DNA from: Streptomyces rishiriensis | Lineage (GTDB): Bacteria; Actinomycetota; Actinomycetes; Streptomycetales; Streptomycetaceae | DNA: 64,000 nt | Assembly: GCF_003112535.1 (NCBI RefSeq) | Contig: NZ_BEWA01000011.1 | Coordinates: forward strand, 62,001-126,000 | Reading direction: 5' to 3' | Part shown: in pieces, positions 18,125 to 26,985 of the stretch | Numbering within the stretch: position 1 is the first letter of the stretch | How the letters are laid out: each line of letters starts with the position of its first letter | Made by a program: the position numbers and the translations under genes | Notes under the pieces: model-generated | What the model was told of the DNA's origin: nothing | Seen by the model: only the letters and a program-made list of their open reading frames with translations | Databases searched by the model: none

Positions 18125-19141
18125 TCAGGCGCAGGCCTGCACGGTGACTGGGTCCAGCGCGCGCACCGGGCGGACACAGCCGACCGGGACACCGCCGCCG
18201 AGCAGCGGCTCGCCCGCGAACCCGGTGAGGAGCGCGGGGTCGACGCCGGCCCGGGTCAGGGCGGCGGCGGTGACCGGCACCCGGGCCCGGTTCGCGCCGT
18301 CGGAGATCTTGACGGCGACGGACCGGCCGTCCGGGAGGGCGGCGACCTGCACGCCCTCGAAGCCGTCCTTGGTCAGCAGGCCCGGCACGGCCCGCATCAG
18401 GGCGGCCACGTCCCGGCCGGAGCCGGAGGCCATCTCGGCGTGGTCGCGCATGGCGTCGGCCACGCGCGCCTCCGGGGTGCCGGGCGCCGCCGCGGTGATG
18501 CGGGCGGCGGCCCGGGCGAGGCCGTGCAAGGAGACGGAGAACAGCGGGGCGCCGCACCCGTCGACGGTGACCCGGGCGATCCGCTGTCCCGTGAGGTCCT
18601 CGACGATCTCGGCGATCGCCTGCTGCAGCGGGTGCGCCGGGTCGAGATAGCCGTCGAGGGACCAGCCGTTGAGCGCGCAGGTGTACAGCATGGCCGCGTG
18701 CTTGCCGGAGCAGTTCTGGGCCAGGCGCGAGGGCCCACGTCCCTCGCGTGTCCACGCGTCGCGGACGGTCGGGTCGTACGGCATGTCCTCGACGTTGCGC
18801 AGGTCGTCCTCGCCGACGCCGGCGAGCTCCAGGATCCGCCGGGCTCCGGCGAGGTGGCGTTCCTCGCCGGAGTGGCTGGCGGCGGCGAGCGAGAGCAGCT
18901 CCCCGTCGAGCGGCAGCCCGGCGCGGACCATGGCGACCGCCTGCACGGGCTTGAGCGCCGAGCGCGGATACATGGCGGCCTCGATGTCGCCGAGCTGGAG
19001 CTCGACCTCACCGTCCGCGCCGAGGACGACGACGGAGCCGTAGTGGATGCCCTCGGTCACCCCGCCCCGGACGAGATGGGCGACGGGTGCGTGGAGGGGT
19101 TCGCGGATCGTGGGGGCCTCGGCGAGGGAACTGCTGAACAT
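18125..19141 (-). CDS. L-asparaginase (Rhizobium AnsA / asparaginase_II type)
   Basis: The product (338 aa) belongs to the asparaginase family of the Rhizobium etli type (Pfam Asparaginase_II), not to the classical E. coli type. Visible conserved blocks are LVRGGVTEGIHYGSVVV, PRSALKPVQA, SHSGEERHL, NCSGKHAAML and the late DGCGAPLFS. It deamidates asparagine to aspartate, feeding the aspA product next in the cluster. ATG 19141 is favoured; a GTG lies directly before it at 19144. The permease gene ends 43 nt upstream. Confidence 0.9.
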   Translation of the reverse strand: MFSSSLAEAPTIREPLHAPVAHLVRGGVTEGIHYGSVVVLGADGEVELQLGDIEAAMYPRSALKPVQAVAMVRAGLPLDGELLSLAAASHSGEERHLAGARRILELAGVGEDDLRNVEDMPYDPTVRDAWTREGRGPSRLAQNCSGKHAAMLYTCALNGWSLDGYLDPAHPLQQAIAEIVEDLTGQRIARVTVDGCGAPLFSVSLHGLARAAARITAAAPGTPEARVADAMRDHAEMASGSGRDVAALMRAVPGLLTKDGFEGVQVAALPDGRSVAVKISDGANRARVPVTAAALTRAGVDPALLTGFAGEPLLGGGVPVGCVRPVRALDPVTVQACA

Positions 19142-19184
19142 CACTGCCTGATCGCTTGTGGGTGGGCGTGGGCCGGCGCAGGGG

Positions 19185-20624
19185 TCACGCGTCGGCCTTG
19201 GACGAGGTGCGCGCCAGGTTGCGGCGGAGGGCGTACCAGCCCGCCACGAGCGCGGCGACGATCAGCGGCAGGCACAGCACGGTGGTGCGTCCGGCGCCGC
19301 CGTCGGCGTACATGAGGACCAGGACCGAGGCGAGGAACGCCAGCGTCACCAGTTCGGTCCAGGGGGAGCCCGGGAGTCGGTAGCCCGGGCGGGTCAGCTC
19401 GCCCTTCTGGGTCTTCCGCCAGAAGAGGAGGTGACAGATCATGATCATGCCCCAGGTGGAGAGGATGCCGATCGCCGCGAAGTTCAGGACGATCTCGAAG
19501 GCGTCCGCCGGGACGACGAAGTTCAGGGCGACGCCGAGGACGCAGATGCCGCTGGTGAGCAGGATGCCGCCGTACGGGACCTGGCTGCGGCTCATGACCG
19601 AGGTGAACTTCGGGGCGGAGCCGGACATCGCCATGGAGCGAAGGATGCGGCCGGTGGAGTACAGGCCGGAGTTGAGCGAGGACATGGCCGCGGTGAGGAC
19701 GACGAGGTTCATGACGCCGCCCGCCGCCGGAATGCCGACGTTGGACAGGACCGTCACGAAGGGACTCTCGCCCGACGTGTACTTGTTCCACGGCAGCAGC
19801 ATCGACAGCAGGACCACCGAGCCGACGTAGAACAGGCCCACGCGCCACATGATCGAGTTGATCGCCTTCGGCAGGATCTTCTCGGGGTTCGCGGTCTCGC
19901 CGGCGGCGACGCCGACCAGCTCGACGGAGGCGTACGCGAAGACGACGCCCTGGATGATCAGCAGCATGGGCAGCAGGCCGTTGGGGAAGACGCCGCCGTT
20001 GTCGGTGATCAGCGCCGGGCCGGGGGTGGCGCCGTCCACCGGGTGCTGGGTGACCAGCAGGAAGATCCCGATGCACATGAAGATCACCAGCGCGCTGACC
20101 TTGACGATGGCGAACCAGAACTCCAGTTCGCCGAAGATCCGCACCGAGATGAGGTTCACGGTGAGGACCACCGCCAGGGCGATCAGGGCGATCACCCACT
20201 GGGGGATGTCGGAGAACATGCCCCAGTAGTGGGTGTAGGTCGCCACCGCCGTGATGTCGGCGATGCCGGTGGTGGCCCAGTTCAGGAAGTACATCCACCC
20301 GGCCGTGTAAGCGCCCTTCTCGCCCATGAACTCGCGGGCGTAGGAGACGAAAGCGCCGGAGGACGGGCGGTACAGCACGAGTTCGCCGAGGGCGCGCACC
20401 ACGAGGAAGGCGAATATTCCGCAGACCGCGTAGGCGATGAAGAGGGAGGGGCCGGCGTCGGCGAGGCGGCCGCCCGCGCCGAGGAAGAGGCCGGTGCCGA
20501 TGGCGCCGCCGATGGCGATCATGTTGACGTGCCGGGACTTCAGCGACTTGCTGTAGCCCGCGTCTCCGGCGTCGACGTGACGGGTCGAGGGGCGCGTCTC
20601 GTCTTTGAGGTGCTGTTCGCTCAC
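19185..20624 (-). CDS. ansP: Amino-acid permease, probably L-asparagine permease
   Basis: A 479-residue APC-superfamily transporter with about 12 transmembrane segments. The family signature [20 protein letters not shown] lies in the first helix. Gram-positive and enterobacterial asparagine permeases (AnsP) match this pattern, including [15 protein letters not shown] and [13 protein letters not shown]. Its place beside asparaginase and aspartase supports asparagine uptake. GTG 20624 overlaps the stop of the upstream GntR gene by 4 nt, so translation is coupled. Confidence 0.88.
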   Translation of the reverse strand: MSEQHLKDETRPSTRHVDAGDAGYSKSLKSRHVNMIAIGGAIGTGLFLGAGGRLADAGPSLFIAYAVCGIFAFLVVRALGELVLYRPSSGAFVSYAREFMGEKGAYTAGWMYFLNWATTGIADITAVATYTHYWGMFSDIPQWVIALIALAVVLTVNLISVRIFGELEFWFAIVKVSALVIFMCIGIFLLVTQHPVDGATPGPALITDNGGVFPNGLLPMLLIIQGVVFAYASVELVGVAAGETANPEKILPKAINSIMWRVGLFYVGSVVLLSMLLPWNKYTSGESPFVTVLSNVGIPAAGGVMNLVVLTAAMSSLNSGLYSTGRILRSMAMSGSAPKFTSVMSRSQVPYGGILLTSGICVLGVALNFVVPADAFEIVLNFAAIGILSTWGMIMICHLLFWRKTQKGELTRPGYRLPGSPWTELVTLAFLASVLVLMYADGGAGRTTVLCLPLIVAALVAGWYALRRNLARTSSKADA

Positions 20625-21352
20625 GCCTCGGGTCCGCCTTCCAGGGGAGAGTGCGCGCGCGGGGCGCGCACGATGTCGGTGAGGGTGGTCTCGACGCGGT
20701 CGAGGTGATGGCTCATCGCCTCCACCGCATCGGGTTCGGAACCGTCGATCAGGGCCTCGACGATCGCCCGGTGCTCGCGGTTGGACTGCTCGCGCCGGCC
20801 GCCCAGCTCGTTGAGGAAGGCCGACTGACGCGCCAGTGCGTCCCGGATCTCCTCGATGACCCGGCGGAAGACCGGGTTCTGGGCGGCTTCGGCGACAGCC
20901 AGGTGGAAAAGGGTGTCCATCGCGACCCAGGCGGTGGTGTCCGTCTCGCGCTCCATGCGGTCCAGCAGGTGGGCGAGGTGGTCCAGGTTCTCCGGGGTGC
21001 GGCGCAGGGCCGCGTACCCGGCGACCGGGATCTCGACGTGACGGCGCACTTCGAGCAGGTCGCTCGCGGCGTAGTCGCCGAAGGTGGGGTCCTCGACGGT
21101 GTTCGCGATCACGAAGGTGCCCTTGCCCGTCTTGGCGACGGTCAGCCCCATCGTCTGCAGCGCCCGCAGGGCCTCCCGCAGAACGGGCCGGGACACCTCC
21201 AGGGTGCGGCAGAGCTCCGCCTCGGAGGGGAGCTTGTCGCCGATGGGGTACTCGCCGCGCTCGATGGCGCCGCGGAGGTGGGTGAGGACCGCTTCCATGG
21301 CGCTGACGCGTCGCGGGGTCCGACCACCTGTCTGGCTGTCTGACAGGTTCAC
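20621..21352 (-). CDS. FadR-type GntR regulator of the asparagine cluster
   Basis: 243 residues with an N-terminal winged helix-turn-helix ([20 protein letters not shown]) and a C-terminal FCD ligand domain with metal-site residues ([13 protein letters not shown] and late His pair SHHLDRVE). Members sense small carboxylates or amino acids, so aspartate or asparagine is a reasonable but unproved effector. GTG 21352 lies inside a palindromic region likely to be its own operator; a second possible start is ATG 21298. It leads the operon and overlaps the permease start. Confidence 0.9.
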   Translation of the reverse strand: MNLSDSQTGGRTPRRVSAMEAVLTHLRGAIERGEYPIGDKLPSEAELCRTLEVSRPVLREALRALQTMGLTVAKTGKGTFVIANTVEDPTFGDYAASDLLEVRRHVEIPVAGYAALRRTPENLDHLAHLLDRMERETDTTAWVAMDTLFHLAVAEAAQNPVFRRVIEEIRDALARQSAFLNELGGRREQSNREHRAIVEALIDGSEPDAVEAMSHHLDRVETTLTDIVRAPRAHSPLEGGPEA

Positions 21353-21366
21353 GGGAGTGATACTCC
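21326..21366 (-). promoter_or_regulatory. Candidate autoregulatory operator at the GntR start
   Basis: Inverted repeat ACCTGTC (21326-21332) and GACAGGT (21342-21348), with the inner palindrome CTGTCTGACAG (21336-21346) containing the GT-N3-AC core usual for FadR-type operators. A second palindrome GGAGTGATACTCC lies at 21354-21366. They straddle the proposed GTG start, which suits repression of the gene's own operon or supports the downstream ATG. Confidence 0.5.
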
Positions 21367-21397
21367 GGGTGGCCCGAGGCCCCTGTCAAGACGGCCG

Positions 21398-21450
21398 AAA
21401 ACAAAAATTCAGGGGGCGGGGCGCCTGAATGGCGACATCCCGCCCCCTGA
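21398..21450 (-). terminator. Rho-independent terminator of uppP
   Basis: A perfect 12-bp stem (21409-21420 with 21439-21450) around an 18-nt loop, followed on the minus strand by a T-rich tract (ATTTTTGTTTT). It lies 14 nt after the uppP stop. Confidence 0.8.
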
Positions 21451-21463
21451 GGGGTTCCACCGG

Positions 21464-22300
21464 TCAGCTGTCGAGGACCCCGGCGGCCAGCAGACCGAAC
21501 AGCGCCAGACCGACGACGAGGCGGTAGATGACGAACGCGTTGAACGAGTGCTTGGCGACGAACTTCAGCAGCCAGGCGATGGAGGCGTAGGCGACGACGA
21601 AGGACACGGCCGTGCCGACGGCCAGCGGCGCGGCGCCGGCGCCGGTGCCCAAGGCGTCCTTCAGCTCGTAGATGCCGGCGCCGGTCAGGGCGGGGATGCC
21701 GAGGAAGAACGACAGCCGGGTGGCGGCGACGCGGTCGAGGTCGAGGATGAGGGCGGTGGACATCGTGGCGCCGGAGCGGGAGAAGCCGGGGAAGAGCAGC
21801 GCGAGGATCTGCGAGCTGCCGACCAGCATCGCGTCCTTCAGCGAGGTGTCGTCCTCGCCGCGCTTGTGCCGGCCCATCTGGTCGGCCGCCCACATCACGC
21901 CGCTGCCGACGATCAGCGAGCCCGCCACCACCCACAGCGAGGCCAGCGGCCCCTCGATGAGCGGTTTGGCGGCGAGGCCCACGACGACGATCGGGATCGT
22001 CGCGTAGATCACCCACCAGGCGAACTTGTAGTCGTGGTGGTGGCGCTCCTCACGGTTGCGCAGCCCCCGGAACCAGGCCGACACGATCCGCACGATGTCC
22101 TTGCGGAAGTACACGAGCACCGCGGCGATCGCGCCGACCTGGATGACGGCGGAGAAGCCGACGACTGCGTCGTCGTCGACCGGGATGTGCATCAGGCCTT
22201 CGGTGATCTTCAGATGTCCGGTCGAGGAGACGGGGAGGAACTCGGTCACTCCCTCGACGGCTCCGAGGACGACGGCTTGGCCGACGGAGATGGCGCTCAT
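21464..22300 (-). CDS. uppP: Undecaprenyl-diphosphatase
   Basis: An integral membrane phosphatase (278 aa, about 8 helices) that recycles undecaprenyl diphosphate for peptidoglycan and other envelope glycans, and gives bacitracin tolerance. Both signature regions are present: [15 protein letters not shown] at residues 16-30 and PGFSRSGAT near 173. ATG 22300 is the start. It stands alone, terminated by a clear hairpin with a T tract, and faces the same way as the fluoride-channel operon upstream (106-bp gap). Confidence 0.96.
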   Translation of the reverse strand: MSAISVGQAVVLGAVEGVTEFLPVSSTGHLKITEGLMHIPVDDDAVVGFSAVIQVGAIAAVLVYFRKDIVRIVSAWFRGLRNREERHHHDYKFAWWVIYATIPIVVVGLAAKPLIEGPLASLWVVAGSLIVGSGVMWAADQMGRHKRGEDDTSLKDAMLVGSSQILALLFPGFSRSGATMSTALILDLDRVAATRLSFFLGIPALTGAGIYELKDALGTGAGAAPLAVGTAVSFVVAYASIAWLLKFVAKHSFNAFVIYRLVVGLALFGLLAAGVLDS

Positions 22301-22406
22301 GGAATCCAGTTCTGAGAAGACGATTCGGTCGACAGCGTTGTAGACGGTCCGGTGTCGTGCACAGTCCTACCAGGCCCGCAGCGGGCCGGAAGCAGGCCCG
22401 ATTCTC

Positions 22407-22772
22407 CTACGGCCACGCCCACCGGCCCAGCGCCACCCCCGCGGAGGCCGCTCCCAGCCCCGCAGCCACGCTCGCGACGGCGTTGACGGCGGCGTAGAGG
22501 CCCGCACCGGTCTCGGTCAGTCGCAGTGTCTCGTAGGAGAACGTGGAGTACGTCGTCAGCGCCCCACACAGGCCCGTTCCCAGGAACAACCGCAGGTCGG
22601 GGGCGACGCCGGCGGCCCCGGTCAGTGTGCCGAGGACCAGGCAGCCGGTGACGTTGACGACGAAGGTGCCCCAGGGGAAGACCGAGTCGTGCCGGGACTG
22701 CACCGTGCGGTCGGTGAGGTACCGCAGGGGGGCGCCGATCATCCCGCCGACGACGACCACCAGCCAGTTCAC
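22407..22772 (-). CDS. crcB: Fluoride channel FluC/CrcB, second copy
   Basis: 121 residues with four predicted transmembrane helices and the Fluc motifs [23 protein letters not shown] (channel Asn), and [12 protein letters not shown] (Na-site and phenylalanine box). Fluc proteins form dual-topology dimers that export fluoride. GTG 22772 overlaps the DUF190 stop by 4 nt. Two non-identical copies in one operon suggest an obligate heterodimer with opposite insertion, as known for many Gram-positive bacteria. Confidence 0.93.
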   Translation of the reverse strand: MNWLVVVVGGMIGAPLRYLTDRTVQSRHDSVFPWGTFVVNVTGCLVLGTLTGAAGVAPDLRLFLGTGLCGALTTYSTFSYETLRLTETGAGLYAAVNAVASVAAGLGAASAGVALGRWAWP

Positions 22773-23149
22773 AACCAGTTCTTACCCTTCATGCCCGAAT
22801 CGCCCCGGTTCTCGCCGCGGCCGACGTACCTGATCACTTCGCAGGGATCGAGGGTGACCATCCCCTCGGTGACCAGTTCGTCGAGCTGCGGCAGGAAGGC
22901 CCGCACCCGCTCCTCGGTGTCCACGACGACCACCGCCACCGGCAGGTCCTCGCTGAGCGAGAGCAGCCGGGAGGTGTGGATGCGCGAGGACGCGCCGAAG
23001 CCCTCGATGCCGCGGAAGACGCTGGCGCCCGCGAGACCCGCGGCATGGGCGCGGTGCACGATCTCCGTGTACAGGGGCTTGCGGTGCCAGGTGTCGTTCT
23101 CGCCGATGAGGACGGTCAGCCGCAGGGCACTGCCGGTCAGCCTGGTCAT
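22769..23149 (-). CDS. DUF190 protein of the fluoride operon
   Basis: A 126-residue protein of the DUF190 family, a small PII-like alpha/beta fold often encoded next to crcB. Characteristic stretches are [30 protein letters not shown] and [14 protein letters not shown]. Its role is unknown but is presumed to regulate or assist fluoride export. It overlaps the flanking crcB genes by 4 nt on both sides, so all three are translated together. ATG 23149 follows the ATGA overlap. Confidence 0.9.
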   Translation of the reverse strand: MTRLTGSALRLTVLIGENDTWHRKPLYTEIVHRAHAAGLAGASVFRGIEGFGASSRIHTSRLLSLSEDLPVAVVVVDTEERVRAFLPQLDELVTEGMVTLDPCEVIRYVGRGENRGDSGMKGKNWL

Positions 23150-23601
23150 CGCTGCCTCCACAGGAGAACGCGGCGGGTCGCCGTGGCCGCGAGCCACACC
23201 GCGAGAAGGGCCGCGAACAGGGTCGCGGCGAGGTAGGCCAGGGCCGGGCCGGGCCGGCCCGCGCCGAGCAGCGCGCGGACGTCGACGGCGTACGTCGAGA
23301 AGGTCGTGAAACCGCCGAGCACACCGGTGCCGAAGAAGGGACGCACCAGCCGGTGGGCGGTCACCGCCTCGGTGACCAGCACCAGGAACACGCCGATCAC
23401 CGCGCAGCCGACGACGTTCACCCAGAACGTGGTCCAGGGGAATTCGCCCGGCCGCGCGGGCCACCACAGCGAGGCCGCGTAGCGGGCGGCGGCGCCGATG
23501 CCGCCGCCGACGGCCACGGCGGCGACCACCGGGAGCTGCCCCGTGGGGGTGGTCGCGCGTGGGGCGCCGGTACGGAGACTCCCGGCCTCCGGAGCTGTCA
23601 T
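23146..23601 (-). CDS. crcB: Fluoride channel FluC/CrcB, first copy
   Basis: The 151-residue product has a 25-residue soluble N-terminal extension and then four helices carrying [23 protein letters not shown] and [15 protein letters not shown] 23601 has GGGAG 9 nt upstream; the frame extends ten codons further. It opens the three-gene fluoride operon. No fluoride riboswitch (GGNGATGG... followed by a pseudoknot) is visible in the 77 bp upstream. Confidence 0.93.
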   Translation of the reverse strand: MTAPEAGSLRTGAPRATTPTGQLPVVAAVAVGGGIGAAARYAASLWWPARPGEFPWTTFWVNVVGCAVIGVFLVLVTEAVTAHRLVRPFFGTGVLGGFTTFSTYAVDVRALLGAGRPGPALAYLAATLFAALLAVWLAATATRRVLLWRQR

Positions 23602-23678
23602 GTCGTACGTCTCCCGCCCGGTCCGGACCACCCCACGTCTTCGGAGTGATCACGGCCGGGCACCAGCGTAACCCCGTC

Positions 23679-24680
23679 TCACGTGGTCACGGGCGCCTCG
23701 CAGAGCGCGAGGCCGCGCTCGACCAGGCTGCCCAGAACCAGCAGCCCGCCGGTCTCGCAGACGCTGGTGACCATGCGGAACCCCGAGCGGCGCCGGGTGA
23801 GGGCGGGCGCACCCGCGCCGGAACGCAGCGGGGAGTACGGCACGACCGTGCGGCCGTCGTCGTCGATCGCGAGCACCCCGGTCCCGCCCCAGGGGCGGTA
23901 GGGGGCGTGGAGGGCGAGGCGGGCGACCCGGCGGCGCACGGCGGGTCCGGCGCGGTGCAGCAGGTCGAGCGGGGGCACGCGCGGGCCGGCCAGCGCCACC
24001 CAGACCGGGCCGTCGGGCGCTCCGCGCCACATGTTGTCCGGGAACCCCGGCAGCCGCTCGACCAGGGGCTCGGCCCGGCCGGCCCGGGGTCCCGTGAGGT
24101 GGAAGCGGGTGAGGCGGCGGGCACCGGTCTCGGCGACGATCAGGAAGGCGTCGTCGGCGCTGCGGGCCAGGCCGTTGGCGAACTGCAGTCCCTCCAGCAC
24201 GACTTCGGCCTCGCGGGCACCGGGTTCGAGCCGCAGCAGCCGTCCGGTGCCGGTGTGCTCGACGATGTCGCCCATCCAGTCCTCCAGGGGATGGACCCGG
24301 CTGGAGACGGTGAAGTAGACCGTGCCGTCGGGCAGGGCGACGACGTTGCTGCAGAAGCGCAGCCGCTCCCCCGCCGCCGACCCGGTCAGGACCCGGACGC
24401 TGCCGGTGCCGTCGGGGTCGACGCGCAGCAGTGCGCCGTCGGCGCTGCACACCAGCAGGTCGCCGTCCGGGAGGAGTTCGAGACCGAGCGGGCGGCCGCC
24501 GATCTCTGCGACGTGCTCGACACGGGCCGTCGGCGGGTCGTCCAGACCGTCCACGCGCAGGATGCGCCCGTCCGACACTCCGGTCAGCACCCGCCCTCCG
24601 GGGTCGGCGACGACGTCCTCGGGGCCCTGACCGGGGAGGGAGAGGTACCTGAGGGGGACGAGAGCCGCCCGACGGTCCAT
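23679..24680 (-). CDS. Strictosidine synthase-like / SMP-30 family beta-propeller
   Basis: A 333-residue six-bladed propeller protein. Blades are marked by repeats of the form [25 protein letters not shown] and [21 protein letters not shown]. The segment [20 protein letters not shown] followed by [15 protein letters not shown] is typical of the strictosidine-synthase-like (Str_synth) branch, whose bacterial members are mostly lactonases or esterases of unknown substrate. ATG 24680 has AAGGAAGGG upstream. There is no signal peptide. It follows an ArsR-like gene on the same strand, 134 nt away. Confidence 0.85.
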   Translation of the reverse strand: MDRRAALVPLRYLSLPGQGPEDVVADPGGRVLTGVSDGRILRVDGLDDPPTARVEHVAEIGGRPLGLELLPDGDLLVCSADGALLRVDPDGTGSVRVLTGSAAGERLRFCSNVVALPDGTVYFTVSSRVHPLEDWMGDIVEHTGTGRLLRLEPGAREAEVVLEGLQFANGLARSADDAFLIVAETGARRLTRFHLTGPRAGRAEPLVERLPGFPDNMWRGAPDGPVWVALAGPRVPPLDLLHRAGPAVRRRVARLALHAPYRPWGGTGVLAIDDDGRTVVPYSPLRSGAGAPALTRRRSGFRMVTSVCETGGLLVLGSLVERGLALCEAPVTT

Positions 24681-24814
24681 GTGGTCCGCCCTTCCTTGGG
24701 GAGGCGGCCATCCTCGCAGGAGGGCGGAACACCGGCGGAGCACGGCCGTGGTCCTTTGCCGGGGCTTTTGGCGGGGTGGTCTGCCCGGCTTCTGCCGGCC
24801 CTTCGCGACGTCGG

Positions 24815-25102
24815 CTACCACCCTTTGTCGAACATGCGCGCCACTTCCGCGATGCGCATCTCGTCGCGCCGGTAGTAGGTGCGGCGCCTGATCCGCTTGG
24901 CGCGCAGCAGGCCGAGGTCCGCGAGCAGCGCGAGGTGGGTGTCGGCCACCTGCCGGCGCACGCCGAGTTTCGTCGCGATCACGTCGGCGGGGACGCCGTC
25001 CTCGACGGGGTCCCCGTGACGCTGCGTCGGGAAGTGCCGGGCCGGCTCCTTCAGCCACTCCAGGATGTCCAGTCGCCTCTCGCTCACCGGAGTCCTCAGC
25101 AT
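24815..25102 (-). CDS. ArsR-like winged-helix regulator
   Basis: A 95-residue protein with a winged helix-turn-helix (DVIATKLGVRRQVADTHLAL) and a wing RIRRRTYYRRDE typical of ArsR/HTH_20 repressors. No Cys metal motif is present, so it is probably not a metal sensor. ATG 25102 is chosen because GGAGGGGG lies upstream. It may control itself and the propeller gene downstream. Confidence 0.8.
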   Translation of the reverse strand: MLRTPVSERRLDILEWLKEPARHFPTQRHGDPVEDGVPADVIATKLGVRRQVADTHLALLADLGLLRAKRIRRRTYYRRDEMRIAEVARMFDKGW

Positions 25103-25312
25103 CCTCGGTCCCCCTCCGCCCCCGTTTCGGGGCTCCGTCCTACCGCGCCCTCCCCACTCTCGCGCAGGCGAGGCCGCCGTGTCCGGCACTCCGGGAGCCT
25201 TGGCCGGGATCCAACACCCTTGCCACACAGGGCTGTTCGCTGTGGTGCGAGAGAGACGGGCAGGGGCACGGCCGCGCGGTGCGGACGGACCCCTGCCCGT
25301 CGGGCGGGCGTC

Positions 25313-26881
25313 TCAGCGGTGGCTGAACCACGCCATGGAGGACAGCGCCCTGTCGTCGTAGCCGAACAGCGCCTGGTTCTCCCAGCCGTTGCCGGAGGAG
25401 GCGTCGGCCGGGTCCCAGCCGTTGCCCGCGACGGCCGTCCAGGTCGCCTCCCAGTAGAAGACGCCCAGACCGCGGCCGTCGGGAACGGCCTCCACGATGT
25501 TCGCCACGGTGTTCATCCAGGCGAGCTGCCCCGCGGCGGTCGCCGGGTAGCCGGTGACCAGCTCGCCCGTGGTGTCGATCTGGTTGACGAGGGAGTCGTC
25601 ACTGTCGAGACGGAAGGGGTAGGCCGTCTCGGCGATGAAGACCGGCTTGCCGTAGCGGGAGGCCACGTCGTCCAGGGTGGTCTGGGCGGCGGCCGCCGAG
25701 CCGTGCCAGTAGCCGTAGTACGACAGGCCGATCACGTCGTACTTGACGCCGTACGTCCTGGCGTTGTCGAACCACCAGCGCACGGTGGCGTCGTCACCGG
25801 CGTTCGCCAGGTGCAGGGCGACCCGGGTGCCGGAGGAGACCGCCTTGACGGCGCTGTAGCCGGAGTTGACGAGGCCGGCGAGCTGAGACCAGTTGTCGGT
25901 GGAGCCCTCGGACCACAGCATGCCGCCGTTGATCTCGTTGCCGACCTGGACCATGTCCGCCGTGGTGCCCTGGGACTTGAGGGCGTTGAGGACGTCGTAG
26001 GTGTGCTGGTAGACGTCCGTCTTGAGCTGACTGTACGAGTGGCCGGTCCAGGCGGCGGGCTTGGTCTGCTTGCCCGGGTCGGCCCAGGTGTCGGAGTAGT
26101 GGAAGTCGACCAGCAGCTTCATGCCGGCGGCCTTGATCCGCTTGGCCATGGCCAGCACGCGCGTCTTGTCGTTGTAGCCGTCGGCGGGGTTCACCCACAC
26201 TTTGAGGCGGGCGTAGTTCATCCCGGCGTTCTTCAGGATGGCGACCGCGTCGCCCGTGGAACCGGAAGCGGTCTTGTAGACACCGCCCTTGGCCTCGCTC
26301 TTGGCGAGGGAGGAGATGTCCGCGCCCTTGACGGACAGACCGGTCGAGCCCGAGGTGAAGGTCAGGTCGTCAACATTGATCCAGTTACCCGCATTGGCAT
26401 CACTGTTGATGCTGATGGTGCACTGGTTGTTGGTCACGTTGATCGACGTGACGATCCGGACCCAACTGCTGGACGACACCGGCAGGTCGGTGCGCTGCTC
26501 CGCGCTGCCGCAGTTCTTCAGGGCCAGGTACGCGGCCTTCTGGCCACCGCCGGAGCGCACCCAGGCGGTGAGCTTGTAGGCGCCGTTGGCGAGCCCGGAC
26601 AGGTACTGGTACGTCTCGACCTTGTAGGCGGAGGCCGAGTAGTGCGAGAGGCGGTAACTCCCGCCGTGGCCGCCGGACTCGGTGAAGGAGGCGGAGTTCT
26701 GCCCGGCGGCCGAGTACGTCGACCAGCCGGCCGGGGTCGCGGTGCCGGTCGCGTCGCTCTCGAAGCCGCCGTTGGCGAGGGTGGTCGCGGCCTGCGCGGT
26801 CTGCGCGGGCAGGGCGGTGAGGGCGAGCCCCGCGGCGAGCGGCAGCAGCAGGGCCCTGAGGGTGCGTCTGGGATGGAACAT
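25313..26881 (-). CDS. Secreted arabinogalactan endo-beta-1,4-galactanase (GH53)
   Basis: 522 residues: signal peptide 1-31 (cut near AQAAT), a carbohydrate-binding beta-sandwich at about 32-178 (CBM61-like, two Cys), and a GH53 catalytic barrel at about 183-522. Catalytic acid/base E316 (VGNEING) and nucleophile E418 (IAETAYP) are visible, with the family start VKGADISSLAKSE. It cleaves beta-1,4-galactan side chains of pectin outside the cell into galacto-oligosaccharides for the neighbouring importer and GH42 enzyme. It lies 104 nt after the GH42 stop and beyond a hairpin, so it may have its own promoter. Confidence 0.95.
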   Translation of the reverse strand: MFHPRRTLRALLLPLAAGLALTALPAQTAQAATTLANGGFESDATGTATPAGWSTYSAAGQNSASFTESGGHGGSYRLSHYSASAYKVETYQYLSGLANGAYKLTAWVRSGGGQKAAYLALKNCGSAEQRTDLPVSSSSWVRIVTSINVTNNQCTISINSDANAGNWINVDDLTFTSGSTGLSVKGADISSLAKSEAKGGVYKTASGSTGDAVAILKNAGMNYARLKVWVNPADGYNDKTRVLAMAKRIKAAGMKLLVDFHYSDTWADPGKQTKPAAWTGHSYSQLKTDVYQHTYDVLNALKSQGTTADMVQVGNEINGGMLWSEGSTDNWSQLAGLVNSGYSAVKAVSSGTRVALHLANAGDDATVRWWFDNARTYGVKYDVIGLSYYGYWHGSAAAAQTTLDDVASRYGKPVFIAETAYPFRLDSDDSLVNQIDTTGELVTGYPATAAGQLAWMNTVANIVEAVPDGRGLGVFYWEATWTAVAGNGWDPADASSGNGWENQALFGYDDRALSSMAWFSHR

Positions 26882-26937
26882 CGTCGTCCGTCGTCCCTTC
26901 GACGTGATGGGGATGGGTTTCCCTCGTGGGCGAGGGA

Positions 26938-26978
26938 CCCCCTCCGCCCGCGGCTCGCGGCTCCACGGGCGGAGGGGG
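26938..26978 (-). terminator. Hairpin after the GH42 gene
   Basis: A 13-bp perfect stem (26938-26950 with 26966-26978) and 15-nt loop, 7 nt after the GH42 stop and without a U run. It probably limits read-through into the galactanase gene. Confidence 0.6.
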
Positions 26979-26985
26979 AGTCGGC

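Noticed and set aside
23602-23678. Fluoride riboswitch before crcB
   Set aside because: The conserved GGNGATGG start and pairing elements are not visible.
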